NCBI GenBank assembly: GCA_963698435.1 | Contig: CAVOQV010000012.1 | Location: 62,001-126,000 of the forward strand | Direction of reading: 5' to 3' | Origin: Sva-07 sp963698435 | GTDB lineage: Bacteria; Actinomycetota; Acidimicrobiia; Acidimicrobiales; Ilumatobacteraceae | Length of the DNA: 64,000 bases | Part shown: one piece after another, positions 43,989 to 53,555 of the stretch | Layout of the letters: the number at the start of each line of letters is the position of its first letter | Position numbering within the stretch: position 1 is the stretch's first letter | Translations under genes and position numbers: made by a program | The notes under the pieces: generated by a model | Told to the model about the DNA's origin: nothing | Seen by the model: the letters and a program-made list of their open reading frames with translations, nothing else | Database searches by the model: none

Positions 43989-45249
43989 TCACGGCGCCGG
44001 GAACAGTTGGTTGATCCCGGTCAGCAGCTTGACGAGCGGGATCAGGTGTGGGCCGATGACCGGTTTGCCGGTCGTGAGGATCGCGACGACCAGTGCTCGC
44101 TCTCGGTCCGCCCACGTGAAGAGATTCGACAATCCGACGTGGCCGAACGCTTGCGTGCGGTTCCAGCCGTACGGGCTGAACGATCCGGAGCCGAGCATGA
44201 AGCCGCTGCCGTAGCGGATCGGCAGGCCGAGCATCCGGTCGATCACGACTTCGTCGTGTGGCGCCGCGAGTGCCCGCTCGATGGTCTCCTCGTCGAAGAC
44301 CCTCGTTCCCTCGTAGGTCCCGCCGTCCATGATGCACTGGTAGAAGACGGCGATGTCGCGGGCGGTGACGATCACGTTGCCCGAGGGGACGACCGCACCG
44401 AGGAAACGAGGGTCGTTCGACATGCGCAGTACCTCGCTCCACGGCTTGCCGAGTACTCGCTTCATGAAGAGGTTCGTCACGGGCCCGATCGGAGCGCCGG
44501 TCTCGACGTTCTGAGCGACGCGGTCGACGTCGTCGGGCGCAACGCCGTAGTCCAACCAGCCGAGTCTCAGCGGTGCCTTGATCTCGGTCGGCGAGTACGT
44601 CGCGGAGACTGCGGCCGACAGCACGTCGGGTGACGGCTTCCATGATGAGCCCGCCCGTGACCGCGTGATACTCGGGTAGGGCGCCCGGACGGGTGGTCGG
44701 TCGTAAACCGCAGACGATCCGCTCGATCGCGTCGGGGTCGCCGAGAACGTCGAGGTCGAACGCCTCGGCCGGCATCGCGGCGATCCCGGCGCGATGGGTC
44801 AGGACGTGTCGGATCGTGATGCGTTCCTTGCCGTGTTGTTCGAAGCCGGGGAGGTGCGCCGCCACTTCGTCGTCGAGCCGGAGCGAGCCATGTTCCTCCA
44901 ACTTGTGCATCACCATGCCGGTGACCGCCTTGGCCGCCGAGAACAGGTTGACCGGCGTGTCGAGCCTGAGCGGCACCGCCCGATCCCGATCGAAGCGCTG
45001 TCCGGGGACGACACCGCGAGCGTGGCCGATCGCCCGGTCCAGTACGACCTCGCCGCCCTGGCGGATGCAGATCTGGATTCCCGGGTGCATTCCGCTGCGG
45101 TACACGTCCTGGACGAGCGACCACACCGCGTCCGACTGCTCGCTCGCCCCGGACTCCTCACCGTACTGCGTGATGATCTCGAGGTCGGTCGGTGTCGGGC
45201 AGCGTCGGGTCAAGAAGCCGACTGCCGAGTCGATCCCGGAGAGCGCCAT
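43989..45249 (-). CDS. Beta-lactamase-fold serine hydrolase (one frame break)
   Basis: About 420 residues in two frames joined near 44,583. From ATG 45247-45249: FSAAKAVTGM carries the SxxK nucleophile motif; EYHAVTGGL is the tyrosine motif. After DVLAD the second frame continues EIKAPLRLGWL, ending with FGHVGLSN (HxG). This is the class C/esterase VIII (EstB/LACTB-like) family, so it is more likely an esterase or peptidase than a resistance enzyme. It is convergent with the tRNA-Lys gene. Confidence 0.84.
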
Positions 45250-45313
45250 GGCGGCACCGTACACGTGGCGGCGTGGGTCGCACGCTGCTCCAGCGACCGC
45301 ACATCCCACGCGG

Positions 45314-46537
45314 TCAGCGGCGCAGCAGGTCCTTGGCGATGGCGGTGATCTGGATCTCGTCGGTGCCGGCGTAGATCTGCAGCACCTTGGCGTCTCGGGC
45401 CAGCTGTTCGACGCGGAACTCACTCATGTAGCCGTTGCCGCCGAACAGTTGCACCGCCTCCAATGCGACCTCGGTGGCGGCACGAGCCGAATACAGCTTC
45501 ATCGCGGAGGCCTCGGCCAGGGTCATCGTCTGACCGGCGGCGCCCATCTCCATCGTGCGGAACACCAGGTTCTGGACGTTCAGTCGGGCAACCTCCATCC
45601 GGGCGAGCTTGTCCTGGATCAGCTGGAACTCGCCGATCGGCTTGCCGAACTGCACGCGATCCTTCGCATACTGCACGCTCAACTGCAGGCACTCCTCGAT
45701 GATGCCCAGTGCCATCGCCGCCACGCCCGAGCGCTCCTGCTGGAACGTCGCTTTCGCCCCGTCGCGGCCGCCCGCCGGCAGGTCCTCGGTCTCGCCGATC
45801 AGACGGTCGCGGCCGACACGCACGTCGTCGAGGAACAACTCGCCGGTCGGCGAGGAGTGCATGCCCATCTTGCGCAGCGGCTTGGACTGTTCGAAGCCCG
45901 GCATGCCCCGATCGAGCACGAACGAGAGCACCTTGCGCTGGTCGGGTGGCGTCTCGCCGTCATCGAGCTTGCAGATGAACACGGTCGTGTCGGCGTAAGG
46001 GCCGTTGGTGATGAAGGTCTTGGAGCCGTTGAGGACGTACTCGTCGCCGTCACGGCGGGCGGTCGAACGCATCGAGCCGAACGCGTCGGAGCCGCTGCCA
46101 GGCTCGGTGATCGCCCACGCACCGATCTTGTCCATCGTGAGCAGGTCGAGTGCCCAGCGCTCCTTCTGGGCGATCGTGCCCTTCGACATGATCGCCGCCG
46201 ACGTCAGCCCCATCGAGACGCCCATCGCCGTGACCATCCCGGGGCAGACCCGACACAGCTCGATGATCGGGATCAGCGACACCCCACCGCCGTCACCGCC
46301 GGACTTCTGCTCCGGAACGTCCTCGCCGGCTTCGATCGCCCGCTCGCGTTCGATGCCCTTCTTGAAGCTCTCTCGCGCCATGGCGTCCATCCCGAACGTC
46401 GCGAACAGCTTGCGGAGGATGTCGTACGGAGGGAGGTCGCCGTGTTCGAGGTCGTCGACGTGCGGGCGGATCTCGTCGTCGACGAAGCGCTTGACCGCTT
46501 CGCGGATCATCTCGTGTTCGTCACTCCACTGGAACAT
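45314..46537 (-). CDS. Acyl-CoA dehydrogenase
   Basis: 407 residues, FAD enzyme. MFQWSDEHEMIREAVKRFVDDEI opens the helical domain; IGAWAITEPGSGSDAFGSM and NGSKTFITNGPYAD are the FAD/substrate motifs; QLFGGNGYMSEFRVEQLARDAKVLQIYAGTDEIQ is the standard C-terminus, with the glutamate of AGTDE as likely catalytic base. A strong AGGAGG lies 7 bases before the ATG, so this gene is leadered. It may supply beta-oxidation together with the enoyl-CoA hydratase at 23.9 kb. Confidence 0.93.
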   Translation of the reverse strand: MFQWSDEHEMIREAVKRFVDDEIRPHVDDLEHGDLPPYDILRKLFATFGMDAMARESFKKGIERERAIEAGEDVPEQKSGGDGGGVSLIPIIELCRVCPGMVTAMGVSMGLTSAAIMSKGTIAQKERWALDLLTMDKIGAWAITEPGSGSDAFGSMRSTARRDGDEYVLNGSKTFITNGPYADTTVFICKLDDGETPPDQRKVLSFVLDRGMPGFEQSKPLRKMGMHSSPTGELFLDDVRVGRDRLIGETEDLPAGGRDGAKATFQQERSGVAAMALGIIEECLQLSVQYAKDRVQFGKPIGEFQLIQDKLARMEVARLNVQNLVFRTMEMGAAGQTMTLAEASAMKLYSARAATEVALEAVQLFGGNGYMSEFRVEQLARDAKVLQIYAGTDEIQITAIAKDLLRR

Positions 46538-46667
46538 CGCATGCCCTCCTCGGGTCTCGAACCGTCGAGATGATCGTAGGGACGCTGACGGAGGCGGCCA
46601 AACGGCCGCGAGCCCGTTCGCGTCCAGGAGACCGGCGGTGCGCGACCGGATCGCTACCATCGAGGCC

Positions 46668-47051
46668 ATGTCGCCGTCCGAGATCGTCACCGCATTCATC
46701 CAAGCGATCGAACGAAAGGACGTCGCCGCTGCGGCTGCCATGGTGTCGCCGGCGATCTCGTACGAGAACATGCCGATGCAGCCGATCGTCGGACGCGACG
46801 CGATGGCGGCCACGCTGGAGATGTTCCTCGGCAACGCGAACGAGGTCGATTGGGTGATCGTGAGCCAGCACGAAGCCGGCAACGTCGTCTTCAACGAACG
46901 GATCGACCGGTTCCAGATCGGCGACGGTTGGCTCGAACTCCCTCTCGCCGGCGTGTTCGAGGTGGACGACGACGGCCTGATCACGCTCTGGCGTGACTAC
47001 TTCGACCTCGCCAGCTACCAGCGCCAACTCGCCGAGCTGACCGGTTCCTGA
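46668..47051 (+). CDS. Limonene-1,2-epoxide hydrolase-like (NTF2-fold) protein
   Basis: 127 residues, SnoaL/NTF2-like fold. SEIVTAFIQAIERKDVAAAAAMVSP is the usual opening, and FNERIDRFQIGDGWLELPLAGVFEV..GLITLWRDYFD matches the LEH family (R-x-D in the active site region). Real substrate unknown. TACCAT lies 7 bases before the ATG. It is divergent from the acyl-CoA dehydrogenase, with 130 bases between starts. Confidence 0.78.
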   Translation: MSPSEIVTAFIQAIERKDVAAAAAMVSPAISYENMPMQPIVGRDAMAATLEMFLGNANEVDWVIVSQHEAGNVVFNERIDRFQIGDGWLELPLAGVFEVDDDGLITLWRDYFDLASYQRQLAELTGS

Positions 47052-47156
47052 ACTCCGCAGGACACTCGGGTTCGGGGTCGGGCTGAACTCGGCGGGTCCG
47101 GTTTCGGCTGTCGCGACCAGATCCGTCGAGAAACGTGCGCTCCGGTGTCGGGAGGC

Positions 47157-47967
47157 TCAGCGGCTCCAGCTGCGTTCGTCGCGGTACCGCCCCACATTGA
47201 GTGGGGTCGAGTGCTGGCGTCGCTCGCGGCGGCTGCTCGTGCCGAACACGATGAGGGCGGCGACGACCAGGCAGACCACGGCGAGCAGGAGCGTCAGGTT
47301 GCGGTGGTGGTTGGCCAGTCGCGGGAACACGCCCATCCAGGGGTCGTCGGAGAACGCCGGCAGGACCAGGAGCGGCACGAGATAGCCGAAGACCAACAGC
47401 GATCCGGCCGTGGCGGCGAAGAACACGCCGAGCGCAAACGTTCCCTCTCCCCGTTCGGGACGCAGGATGATTCCCGCGACCGCAACGAGGACGCCGAGGC
47501 CGAACGTGCCCAGTGCCACCCATTCGAGCCAGTCGTCGAGGAATGCCATCGACCCCACCCGCTGAACGGGCAGGGTGAGCGGCGGGGCTTCGCCGACGAG
47601 TTCGTTGCGTACGATGTTCACCTGCTCTTGCGCTGTGATGACGACGCGGGTGTCGATCGAGCCGATCAGTCGACCGTGTGCATCGCTCACGAACTCGCTC
47701 ATCAACGCGGCACCCTCCGGAATGCGTGCGATCTGTTCGATGAACTCCCGAAGCTCGGCAGGGGACTGGCCGAGAATCGGCGCATCCGCGCCCGCGACGA
47801 TCGTGGCGACCTGGCCTCGGATCTCGTCGTCGCCGAGGATCGAGTGCGCCACGTTCGAGTCGTTCGAGGGGGTGAAGGCGACTCGCTGCAGCCACCAGAT
47901 GCCGACGGAGAGCAGCGACGAGTGCGGCGGCCGCGATCAACATGAGGCCCCCGATCGATCTGCGCAT
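47157..47967 (-). CDS. Multi-pass membrane protein, function unknown (one frame break)
   Basis: ATG 47965-47967 begins MRRSIGGLMLIAAAALVAAL, a signal-type helix; near 47,912 the frame changes and continues WWLQRVAFTPSNDSNVAHSILGDDEIRGQV. An extracytoplasmic domain of about 100 residues follows, then three or four helices (WLEWVALGTFGLGVLVAVAG and others). About 270 residues in total. I do not recognise a family. It is divergent from the DUF983 gene, whose TAACCT hexamer lies between the starts. Confidence 0.62.
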
Positions 47968-48006
47968 TTTGAGAGTCTGACAAATCCTCGCGCGTAACCT
48001 TGAATC

Positions 48007-48558
48007 GTGAAGCGACCGGGACTCTTTCGCATGCTCCTTCGAGGTGCGTTTCGACACTGCGCGTGGTGCGGCGGACGGGGCGCCTTCTTCATCGGATGGT
48101 TCAAGAAGGCCGAGTGCTGCCAGTCGTGCGGGCTCAGGTGGCGTCGCGACGACGTCGGCTACGAACTCGGTGCTGCGGCGGTCACGGCGATCATCACCTT
48201 CGGACCGCTGATGTTGATCCTCGGCGGCATGGTCGCGTGGACGTGGCCGGAGGTGAACGTCGTGCCGATGTTCATCGTTCTGGCGGTCCTGGCGATGGGG
48301 TTGCCCTTCTTCACTTATGGCCCGGCGTATTGCATGTGGCAGGCGATCGACATCCTGCTGCGGCCGCCAGAGCCCGAGGACTTCGAGATCGTCGGAGACG
48401 TCACCCGCGACGCTGGACGTCGGACTCGGACTCGGACTCGGACTCGGCACGCGGCACCTGAGCGTCGTCTCGTCTGCGTGGCATTCCGGGTGCGACGCCC
48501 CACCGGAAGTTGCACGCAAACGACGGGAGGTGGGTTCGTCGGGCGTTCGTTCGCGTGA
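48007..48558 (+). CDS. DUF983 family membrane protein
   Basis: 183 residues. A zinc-ribbon-like start HCAWCGGRGAFFIGWFKKAECCQSCGLRW is followed by two membrane helices (about 60-82 and 88-112), matching DUF983. After residue about 135 the frame runs through a (CGGACT)4 hexanucleotide repeat that reads RTRTRTRT, giving an arginine-rich tail; the other frame of the repeat ends soon at 48,461, so the true C-terminus is uncertain. GTG start with TAACCT 6 bases upstream. Confidence 0.75.
   Translation: MKRPGLFRMLLRGAFRHCAWCGGRGAFFIGWFKKAECCQSCGLRWRRDDVGYELGAAAVTAIITFGPLMLILGGMVAWTWPEVNVVPMFIVLAVLAMGLPFFTYGPAYCMWQAIDILLRPPEPEDFEIVGDVTRDAGRRTRTRTRTRHAAPERRLVCVAFRVRRPTGSCTQTTGGGFVGRSFA
48421..48444 (+). 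repeat. (CGGACT)4 hexanucleotide tandem repeat
   Basis: Four perfect copies of CGGACT inside the 3' part of the DUF983 gene. Because the unit is two codons, copy changes would not shift the frame. Confidence 0.7.
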
Positions 48559-48561
48559 TGC

Positions 48562-48591
48562 TTGACCGAACGATTGTTCGTTGGTTACACT
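48562..48591 (+). promoter_or_regulatory. recA promoter with LexA box
   Basis: TTGACC (48562-48567) and TACACT (48586-48591) are 18 bases apart. CGAACGATTGTTCG (48567-48580), the actinobacterial SOS box, fills the spacer, so LexA should block polymerase directly. A leader of about 150 bases precedes the recA ATG. Confidence 0.85.
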
Positions 48592-48747
48592 GCTGTCATT
48601 CGGTTGCCCCGCCGACCGGATGCAACTGCCAGCCGCCCCCGACCACCTCTTGATCGGCGTTCGATCAACTCTGTGACACCCCCTCTCTACGGTGCACATC
48701 ACCAACCGCACCGGGTCCGCCCGCCGCACGACGAAAGCGAGAACAAC

Positions 48748-49811
48748 ATGAGCAACGACCGCGACAAGGCACTCGAGATGGCGCTGGCCCAGATCGACAA
48801 GCAGTTCGGCAAGGGCGCCATCATGAAGATGGGCGAGCGCACCAACCTCGACATCGAAGTCGTGCCGACCGGCGCGCTGGCGCTCGACCTTGCACTCGGT
48901 GTCGGCGGCCTCCCACGCGGTCGCGTGGTCGAGATCTACGGTCCGGAGTCGTCCGGCAAGTCCACGCTCGCCATGCACGTCGTGGCCGAGGCCCAGCGCA
49001 ACGGCGGTGTGTGTGCCTACATCGACGCCGAACACGCGATGGACCCGGTGTACGCCAGAGCGATCGGCGTCGACGTCGACCAACTGTTGATCTCCCAGCC
49101 CGACACCGGCGAGCAGGCCCTCGAGATCGCCGACATGCTGACTCGGTCGGGTGCGATCGACGTGCTGGTGATCGACTCGGTGGCTGCGCTCACCCCACGC
49201 GCAGAGATCGAGGGCGAGATGGGCGACACCCACGTCGGCCTCCAGGCCCGTCTGATGAGCCAGGCGTTGCGCAAGCTCACCGGCAATCTGCACAAGACCG
49301 GCACGATCGCCATCTTCATCAACCAACTCCGCGAGAAGATCGGCGTGATGTTCGGTTCCCCCGAGACCACTCCGGGTGGCCGTGCGCTGAAGTTCTACTC
49401 GTCGGTGCGTCTCGACATCCGCCGTATCGAGTCGTTGAAGGACGGTGCCGAAGTGGTCGGCAACCGGACCCGGGTCAAGGTCGTCAAGAACAAGGTGTCG
49501 CCGCCGTTCCGGCAGGCCGAGTTCGACATCATGTACGGCCAGGGCATCAGCCGTGAGGGCTCGTTGATCGACATGTCGGTCGACCTCGGCATCGTCAAGA
49601 AGTCGGGGGCCTGGTTCACCTACGAAGGCGAACAACTCGGCCAGGGACGTGAGAAGGCGAAGGACTATCTCAAGCAGAACCCCGAGGTGATGATGGAGAT
49701 CAGCGACAAGGTGCTGACCGTGTCGGGTCTCAAGAAGTCCGACGAACCCGAGGTGGCCGACTGGCCGAGGAGTTCACCGAAGTCGACGATGCCCCGATCG
49801 ATCTCGCCTGA
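48748..49811 (+). CDS. recA: RecA recombinase (frame break in the last 50 bases)
   Basis: DNA strand-exchange protein and SOS co-protease. From ATG 48748: ALEMALAQIDKQFGKGAIM; Walker A GPESSGKST; IDAEHAMDP; VLVIDSVAALTPRAEIEGEMGD; loop L2 NQLREKIGVMFGSPETTPGG; NKVSPPFRQAEFDIMYG. After DEPEVA near 49,762 the proper acidic tail EEFTEVDDAPIDLA, ending at TGA 49,809-49,811, is one frame over; the original frame runs on to 49,917 and would overlap the next gene. A dropped A is the simplest cause. The upstream start at 48562 lies in the promoter and is rejected. Confidence 0.95.
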
Positions 49812-49913
49812 TCGCAGCTCGGCCGAGCACCTCGCCCGTCCGGCTAGCCAATTTCCGGCTGAGTCACAGCGGACGGGTTCGGTCATGATGGAACGCCACC
49901 CCAGGAGGACCAC

Positions 49914-50345
49914 ATGACCGTTCCCAATCGCATCTCGATCGTCACGTTCGGCGTTGCCGACCTCGCGAAGTCGACGGTGTTCTACGAGTCGCTCGGCTGG
50001 ACGAAGTCGCCCGCGTCGATGCCGGCGATCACGTTCTTCGAGATGCAAGGCCCGGTGTTCGGCCTCTACGAATGGTCCGCGCTCGCCGACGACGCCAAGG
50101 TTCCGCCGGAAGGAACCGGGTTCCGTGGGGTCACGCTGGCGATGAACCTCGCGTCGACCGACGAGGTCGATGGGGTGTTCGCCGAATGGATCACCGCGGG
50201 CGCAGCATCGGTGGTCGAACCGCACACGGCGTTCTGGGGCGGCTACTCGTCCTACGTCGCCGACCCCGACGGCCACTTGTGGGAACTCGCCCACAACCCG
50301 TATGCCCGCCTCGACGACGACGGGCGACTCGTCATGGGCGGCTGA
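49914..50345 (+). CDS. Glyoxalase/VOC family protein
   Basis: 143 residues, vicinal-oxygen-chelate fold. ISIVTFGVADLAKSTVFYESLGW is the first beta-alpha-beta unit, and SSYVADPDGHLWELAHNPY the second, with the usual H/E metal ligands only partly placed. AGGAGG precedes the ATG by 5-6 bases. Substrate unknown; could be a dioxygenase-like or antibiotic-binding member. Confidence 0.84.
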   Translation: MTVPNRISIVTFGVADLAKSTVFYESLGWTKSPASMPAITFFEMQGPVFGLYEWSALADDAKVPPEGTGFRGVTLAMNLASTDEVDGVFAEWITAGAASVVEPHTAFWGGYSSYVADPDGHLWELAHNPYARLDDDGRLVMGG

Positions 50346-50354
50346 GCACGAAGA

Positions 50355-50786
50355 TCAGTTGAACTCGTACCCGCCCGGCTTGAAGATCATCAGGTACAGC
50401 GAGACCACCAGGATCAGGTGGGTGATGCCGATGCCCGCCGCCATGATCTTGCGGGTGTCGTCACCGGTGTCGGTGAGCGCCGGGCGGATCATGAACCAGC
50501 TCACCGCCAGCGCGATCAGCCACAGCAGGATGGTCGCCGTGACGAACGGTGTGCCGGCGAGGCTGATCTTTCCGACGCCGGCCATGCCCATGCCGGCGAC
50601 CCAGAGCAGTACGAGTGCGGGGAACACGAGGCGCATGTGCAAGCGGGCGACCTCGGCGGTCGCTCCGGCACGTTGCAGCTTCGGGTAGAAGAAGAGCGGA
50701 CCGAAGGCGACGATCGCCGACAGGATGTGGACGAAGTAGAGGATCCGGTAGAGGTCGTTGTTCTCGGGGACGAGGATGGCAAGCAC
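50355..50786 (-). CDS. DUF2269 family membrane protein
   Basis: 143 residues, four membrane helices. LYRILYFVHILSAIVAFGPLFFYPKL is the DUF2269 start with its conserved histidine; helices follow at VFPALVLLWVAGMG, TATILLWLIALAVSWFMI and THLILVVSLYLMI. The GTG at 50786 is chosen over the in-frame ATG at 50855, which would overlap the miaB start; TATCGT lies 7 bases before the GTG. Function unknown. Confidence 0.78.
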   Translation of the reverse strand: MLAILVPENNDLYRILYFVHILSAIVAFGPLFFYPKLQRAGATAEVARLHMRLVFPALVLLWVAGMGMAGVGKISLAGTPFVTATILLWLIALAVSWFMIRPALTDTGDDTRKIMAAGIGITHLILVVSLYLMIFKPGGYEFN

Positions 50787-50853
50787 GGGCGGAACGATAG
50801 CGACCAGAATCCACCGAGAGCCGCGTGTTCCGATGCCAGTAGCCTCGTCTCCC

Positions 50854-52275
50854 ATGTCCCGCAGCTACATCGTGCGCACCTACGGGTGTCAGATGAACGA
50901 GCACGACTCCGAACGCATCTCGGGTCTGCTCGAAGCCGACGGGATGGTGCGCGCCGACGACGAGGCGGACGCGGACGTCGTCGTGCTGAACACGTGCTGC
51001 ATCCGCGAGAACGCCGACAACAAGCTCTACGGCAACCTCGGACACCTCAAGACCTGGAAGGGCCAACGAGAGGGCCGACAGATCGTCGTCTCGGGCTGCC
51101 TGGCCCAGAAGGACCAGGAGCTGGTTGCCACGCGCGCCGGCCACGTCGATGTGGTGATGGGGACCCACAACGTGCACCGGGCAGCCGAGCTCCTCGCGGA
51201 AGCCCGCACCTCCGATCGTCCGATCACCGAGATCCTCACCGAGGCCGTCATCGACGATCAAGCGCTCTTCCCCTCGGCGCTGCCGGCGCGGCGGGAGACG
51301 TCGTACAACGCCTGGGTGACCATCCAAATCGGCTGCGACAACAACTGCGCGTTCTGCATCGTGCCGGCCGTTCGCGGCACCGAGATCAGTCGGCCGTACG
51401 ACGAGATCCTCGCCGAGGTCGCCGACCTGGGCAGCCAGGGTGTCACCGAGGTCACGCTGCTCGGTCAGAACGTCAACAGCTACGGCCGCGATCTCCAGGT
51501 GGCTGCACGTCAGGCCGGCGACGACTCCGCCCGCCTTCGTCCGTTGTTCGCGGACCTGCTGCGCGACGTCGGCGCCATCGAGGGCATTCGGCGGGTGCGC
51601 TACACCAGCCCGCATCCGAAGGACATGCGTCCCGAGACGTTCGCTGCGATGGCCGAGACACCGGCGGTCTGCGAGCACCTCCACTACCCGTTGCAGTCGG
51701 GCAGTGATCGGGTGCTCGCCCTGATGCACCGCGGCTACACCGCCGAGCGTTACCTCGCCCGGCTGGCCGAGGCCCGGCGCACTGTCGACGACCTCGCCGT
51801 GTCGACCGACATCATCGTCGGCTTCCCCGGCGAGACGGAGGCCGACTTCGAGCACACCCTCGCGGTGGCCGCCGAAGCCGAGTACGACTACGCCTACACG
51901 TTCATCTTCTCCCCGCGGGAGGGCACCGAGGCAGCGGCCATGGTTGCCGACTTCGTCGAGCCGGCCGTTTCGTCGGAGCGCTTCCAGCGGCTGCGGCTCG
52001 TCGTCGAGCGGTCGGCGCTGCGTCGACACGAGGCACGCGTCGGACGCATCGAAGAGGTCCTGGTCGAGGGGCCGAGCAAGCGTGATCCGTCGGTCACGAG
52101 CGGCCGGACTCGTCAGAACAAGCTCGTCCACTTCGTGCCGCCGCGCCCGCTGCGGACCGGGAGCTACGCCACCGTGGAGATCACGCGAGGCGCTCCGCAC
52201 TTCCTCGAGGGGCAGTTCGTCGAGTTCATCTCCGAACCGACGCACAGGCTCCGCATCCCCGTCGCGGCCCTGTGA
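50854..52275 (+). CDS. miaB: tRNA-2-methylthio-N6-dimethylallyladenosine synthase MiaB
   Basis: Radical-SAM methylthiotransferase acting on i6A37 of tRNA. 473 residues. The N-terminal cluster domain has RTYGCQMNEHDS and VLNTCCIRENA; the radical SAM CxxxCxxC is in GCDNNCAFCIVPAVRG near residues 162-177; a C-terminal TRAM domain ends the protein. The ATG has TAGCCT 8 bases upstream. Its partner miaA is 0.4 kb downstream. Confidence 0.95.
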   Translation: MSRSYIVRTYGCQMNEHDSERISGLLEADGMVRADDEADADVVVLNTCCIRENADNKLYGNLGHLKTWKGQREGRQIVVSGCLAQKDQELVATRAGHVDVVMGTHNVHRAAELLAEARTSDRPITEILTEAVIDDQALFPSALPARRETSYNAWVTIQIGCDNNCAFCIVPAVRGTEISRPYDEILAEVADLGSQGVTEVTLLGQNVNSYGRDLQVAARQAGDDSARLRPLFADLLRDVGAIEGIRRVRYTSPHPKDMRPETFAAMAETPAVCEHLHYPLQSGSDRVLALMHRGYTAERYLARLAEARRTVDDLAVSTDIIVGFPGETEADFEHTLAVAAEAEYDYAYTFIFSPREGTEAAAMVADFVEPAVSSERFQRLRLVVERSALRRHEARVGRIEEVLVEGPSKRDPSVTSGRTRQNKLVHFVPPRPLRTGSYATVEITRGAPHFLEGQFVEFISEPTHRLRIPVAAL

Positions 52276-52341
52276 TCGGCGAGGCCGAGTGGGCAGCGTC
52301 ACATCAGGCCCGGCACCGTGTGACGAAGTAGCGTCGGACCG

Positions 52342-52644
52342 ATGAGTGAGGGCACCGTCGATCCGCAGCTGGCCGAGTATCGCGCCAGCATCGACAACAT
52401 CGACGCAGCGCTGGTGCATCTGCTCGCCGAGCGATTCAAGATCACCAAGGCGGTCGGTCGGTACAAGGCAACCGTCGATCTGCCTCCCGCCGACGAAGAC
52501 CGCGAGCGCGTCCAGATCGAACGCCTTCGGGCGTTGGCCGAGCAGTCGGGGCTCGACCCGGTGTTCACCGAGAAGTTCATCAGGTTCATCGTGGCCGAAG
52601 TGATCCACCATCACCAGCGCATCGCCGAGGGCGAGCAGCTCTGA
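52342..52644 (+). CDS. AroQ-type chorismate mutase
   Basis: 100 residues, all-helical. LAEYRASIDNIDAALVHLLAERFKITKAVGRYKA is the AroQ helix 1 with its active-site arginine and lysine; the C-terminal helix FTEKFIRFIVAEVIHHHQRI follows. Converts chorismate to prephenate for Phe/Tyr synthesis. TAGCGT lies 7 bases before the ATG. It sits between miaB and miaA, and a CTG overlapping its stop could be the miaA start. Confidence 0.88.
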   Translation: MSEGTVDPQLAEYRASIDNIDAALVHLLAERFKITKAVGRYKATVDLPPADEDRERVQIERLRALAEQSGLDPVFTEKFIRFIVAEVIHHHQRIAEGEQL

Positions 52645-52664
52645 TCGAGCGCACTCCCGCACGG

Positions 52665-53555
52665 GTGGCGATCGTCGGATCGACTGCGTCGGGGAAATCG
52701 TCGGTGGCCATGGCGGCCGCGCGAACGCTCGGCGACGTGGAGTTGGTCTCGATCGACAGCATGCAGGTCTACCGCGGGATGGACATCGGCACGGCCAAAC
52801 CGACGGCGGCCGAACGCGCCGAGGTTCCGCACCACCTGCTCGACCTGGTCGAGCCGACCCAGGATTTCACGGTCGCCGACTTCCGTGACGCCTTCACCGA
52901 GGCACTCGTGCAGATCGCAGCGAGGGGACATCGGGCGGTGCTCGTCGGTGGCACCGGCCTCTACCACCGGGTCGTGATCGACGACTTCGACCTCCCGGGA
53001 CAGTGGCCCGCGATTCGGGCCGAACTGGACTCCGAGGCCGACACCGCAGCGCTGTACGAGCGGTTGCGACTCCTCGATCCGGCTGCCGCCGCGAAGATGG
53101 AGCCGACCAACCGGCGCCGCGTCCTCCGAGCGCTCGAGGTGACGCTCGGGAGCGGTCGGCCGTTCAGCTCATTCGGCCCCGGCGTCGACGACTACCCGGT
53201 GTCCGACGTGGTCCAGATCGGCCTGCGTTGGCCACGCGGGGTGATCGCCGACCGCATCACGCAGCGGGTGCAGCAGATGATCGACGAGGGCCTGGTCGCC
53301 GAGGTGCGAGCTCTGGCCGTCGACGGGTTCTCGAGAACCGCGGCACAGGCGCTCGGCTACAAGGAAACCCTGGAGATGCTGGCCGGCCGAATCAGCGAGG
53401 ATGAGATGATCGAGATCATCACGACCCGCACTCGCCAGTTCGCCGTCCGCCAGGAGCGATGGTTCCGTCGCGATCCACGCGTACGCTGGATCGACATCGA
53501 GACCGACGCCGTTGCCGAGGCGACGCCAGTCGTGATCGATGCTCTCTCCGCATGA
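52665..53555 (+). CDS. miaA: tRNA dimethylallyltransferase MiaA
   Basis: Adds dimethylallyl to A37 of tRNAs reading U-starting codons. 296 residues from GTG 52665. P-loop GSTASGKSS; SIDSMQVYRGMDIGTAKP; GGTGLYHRVVIDDFDLPG; MEPTNRRRVLRALEVT. A CTG at 52641, four-base overlapped with the chorismate mutase stop, would add eight residues and is a possible alternative. It substrates MiaB two genes upstream. Confidence 0.93.
   Translation: MAIVGSTASGKSSVAMAAARTLGDVELVSIDSMQVYRGMDIGTAKPTAAERAEVPHHLLDLVEPTQDFTVADFRDAFTEALVQIAARGHRAVLVGGTGLYHRVVIDDFDLPGQWPAIRAELDSEADTAALYERLRLLDPAAAAKMEPTNRRRVLRALEVTLGSGRPFSSFGPGVDDYPVSDVVQIGLRWPRGVIADRITQRVQQMIDEGLVAEVRALAVDGFSRTAAQALGYKETLEMLAGRISEDEMIEIITTRTRQFAVRQERWFRRDPRVRWIDIETDAVAEATPVVIDALSA

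Noticed and set aside
43989..45249. Beta-lactamase resistance gene
   Set aside because: SxxK, Tyr and HxG motifs fit the broader esterase/serine-hydrolase family; nothing specific to antibiotic resistance is visible.
48421..48444. Phase-variable simple repeat
   Set aside because: The unit is six bases, so gain or loss keeps the frame; on/off switching is not expected.
50787..50855. Longer start for the DUF2269 gene at ATG 50855
   Set aside because: It would overlap the divergent miaB start codon; a GTG at 50786 with TATCGT just upstream fits better.
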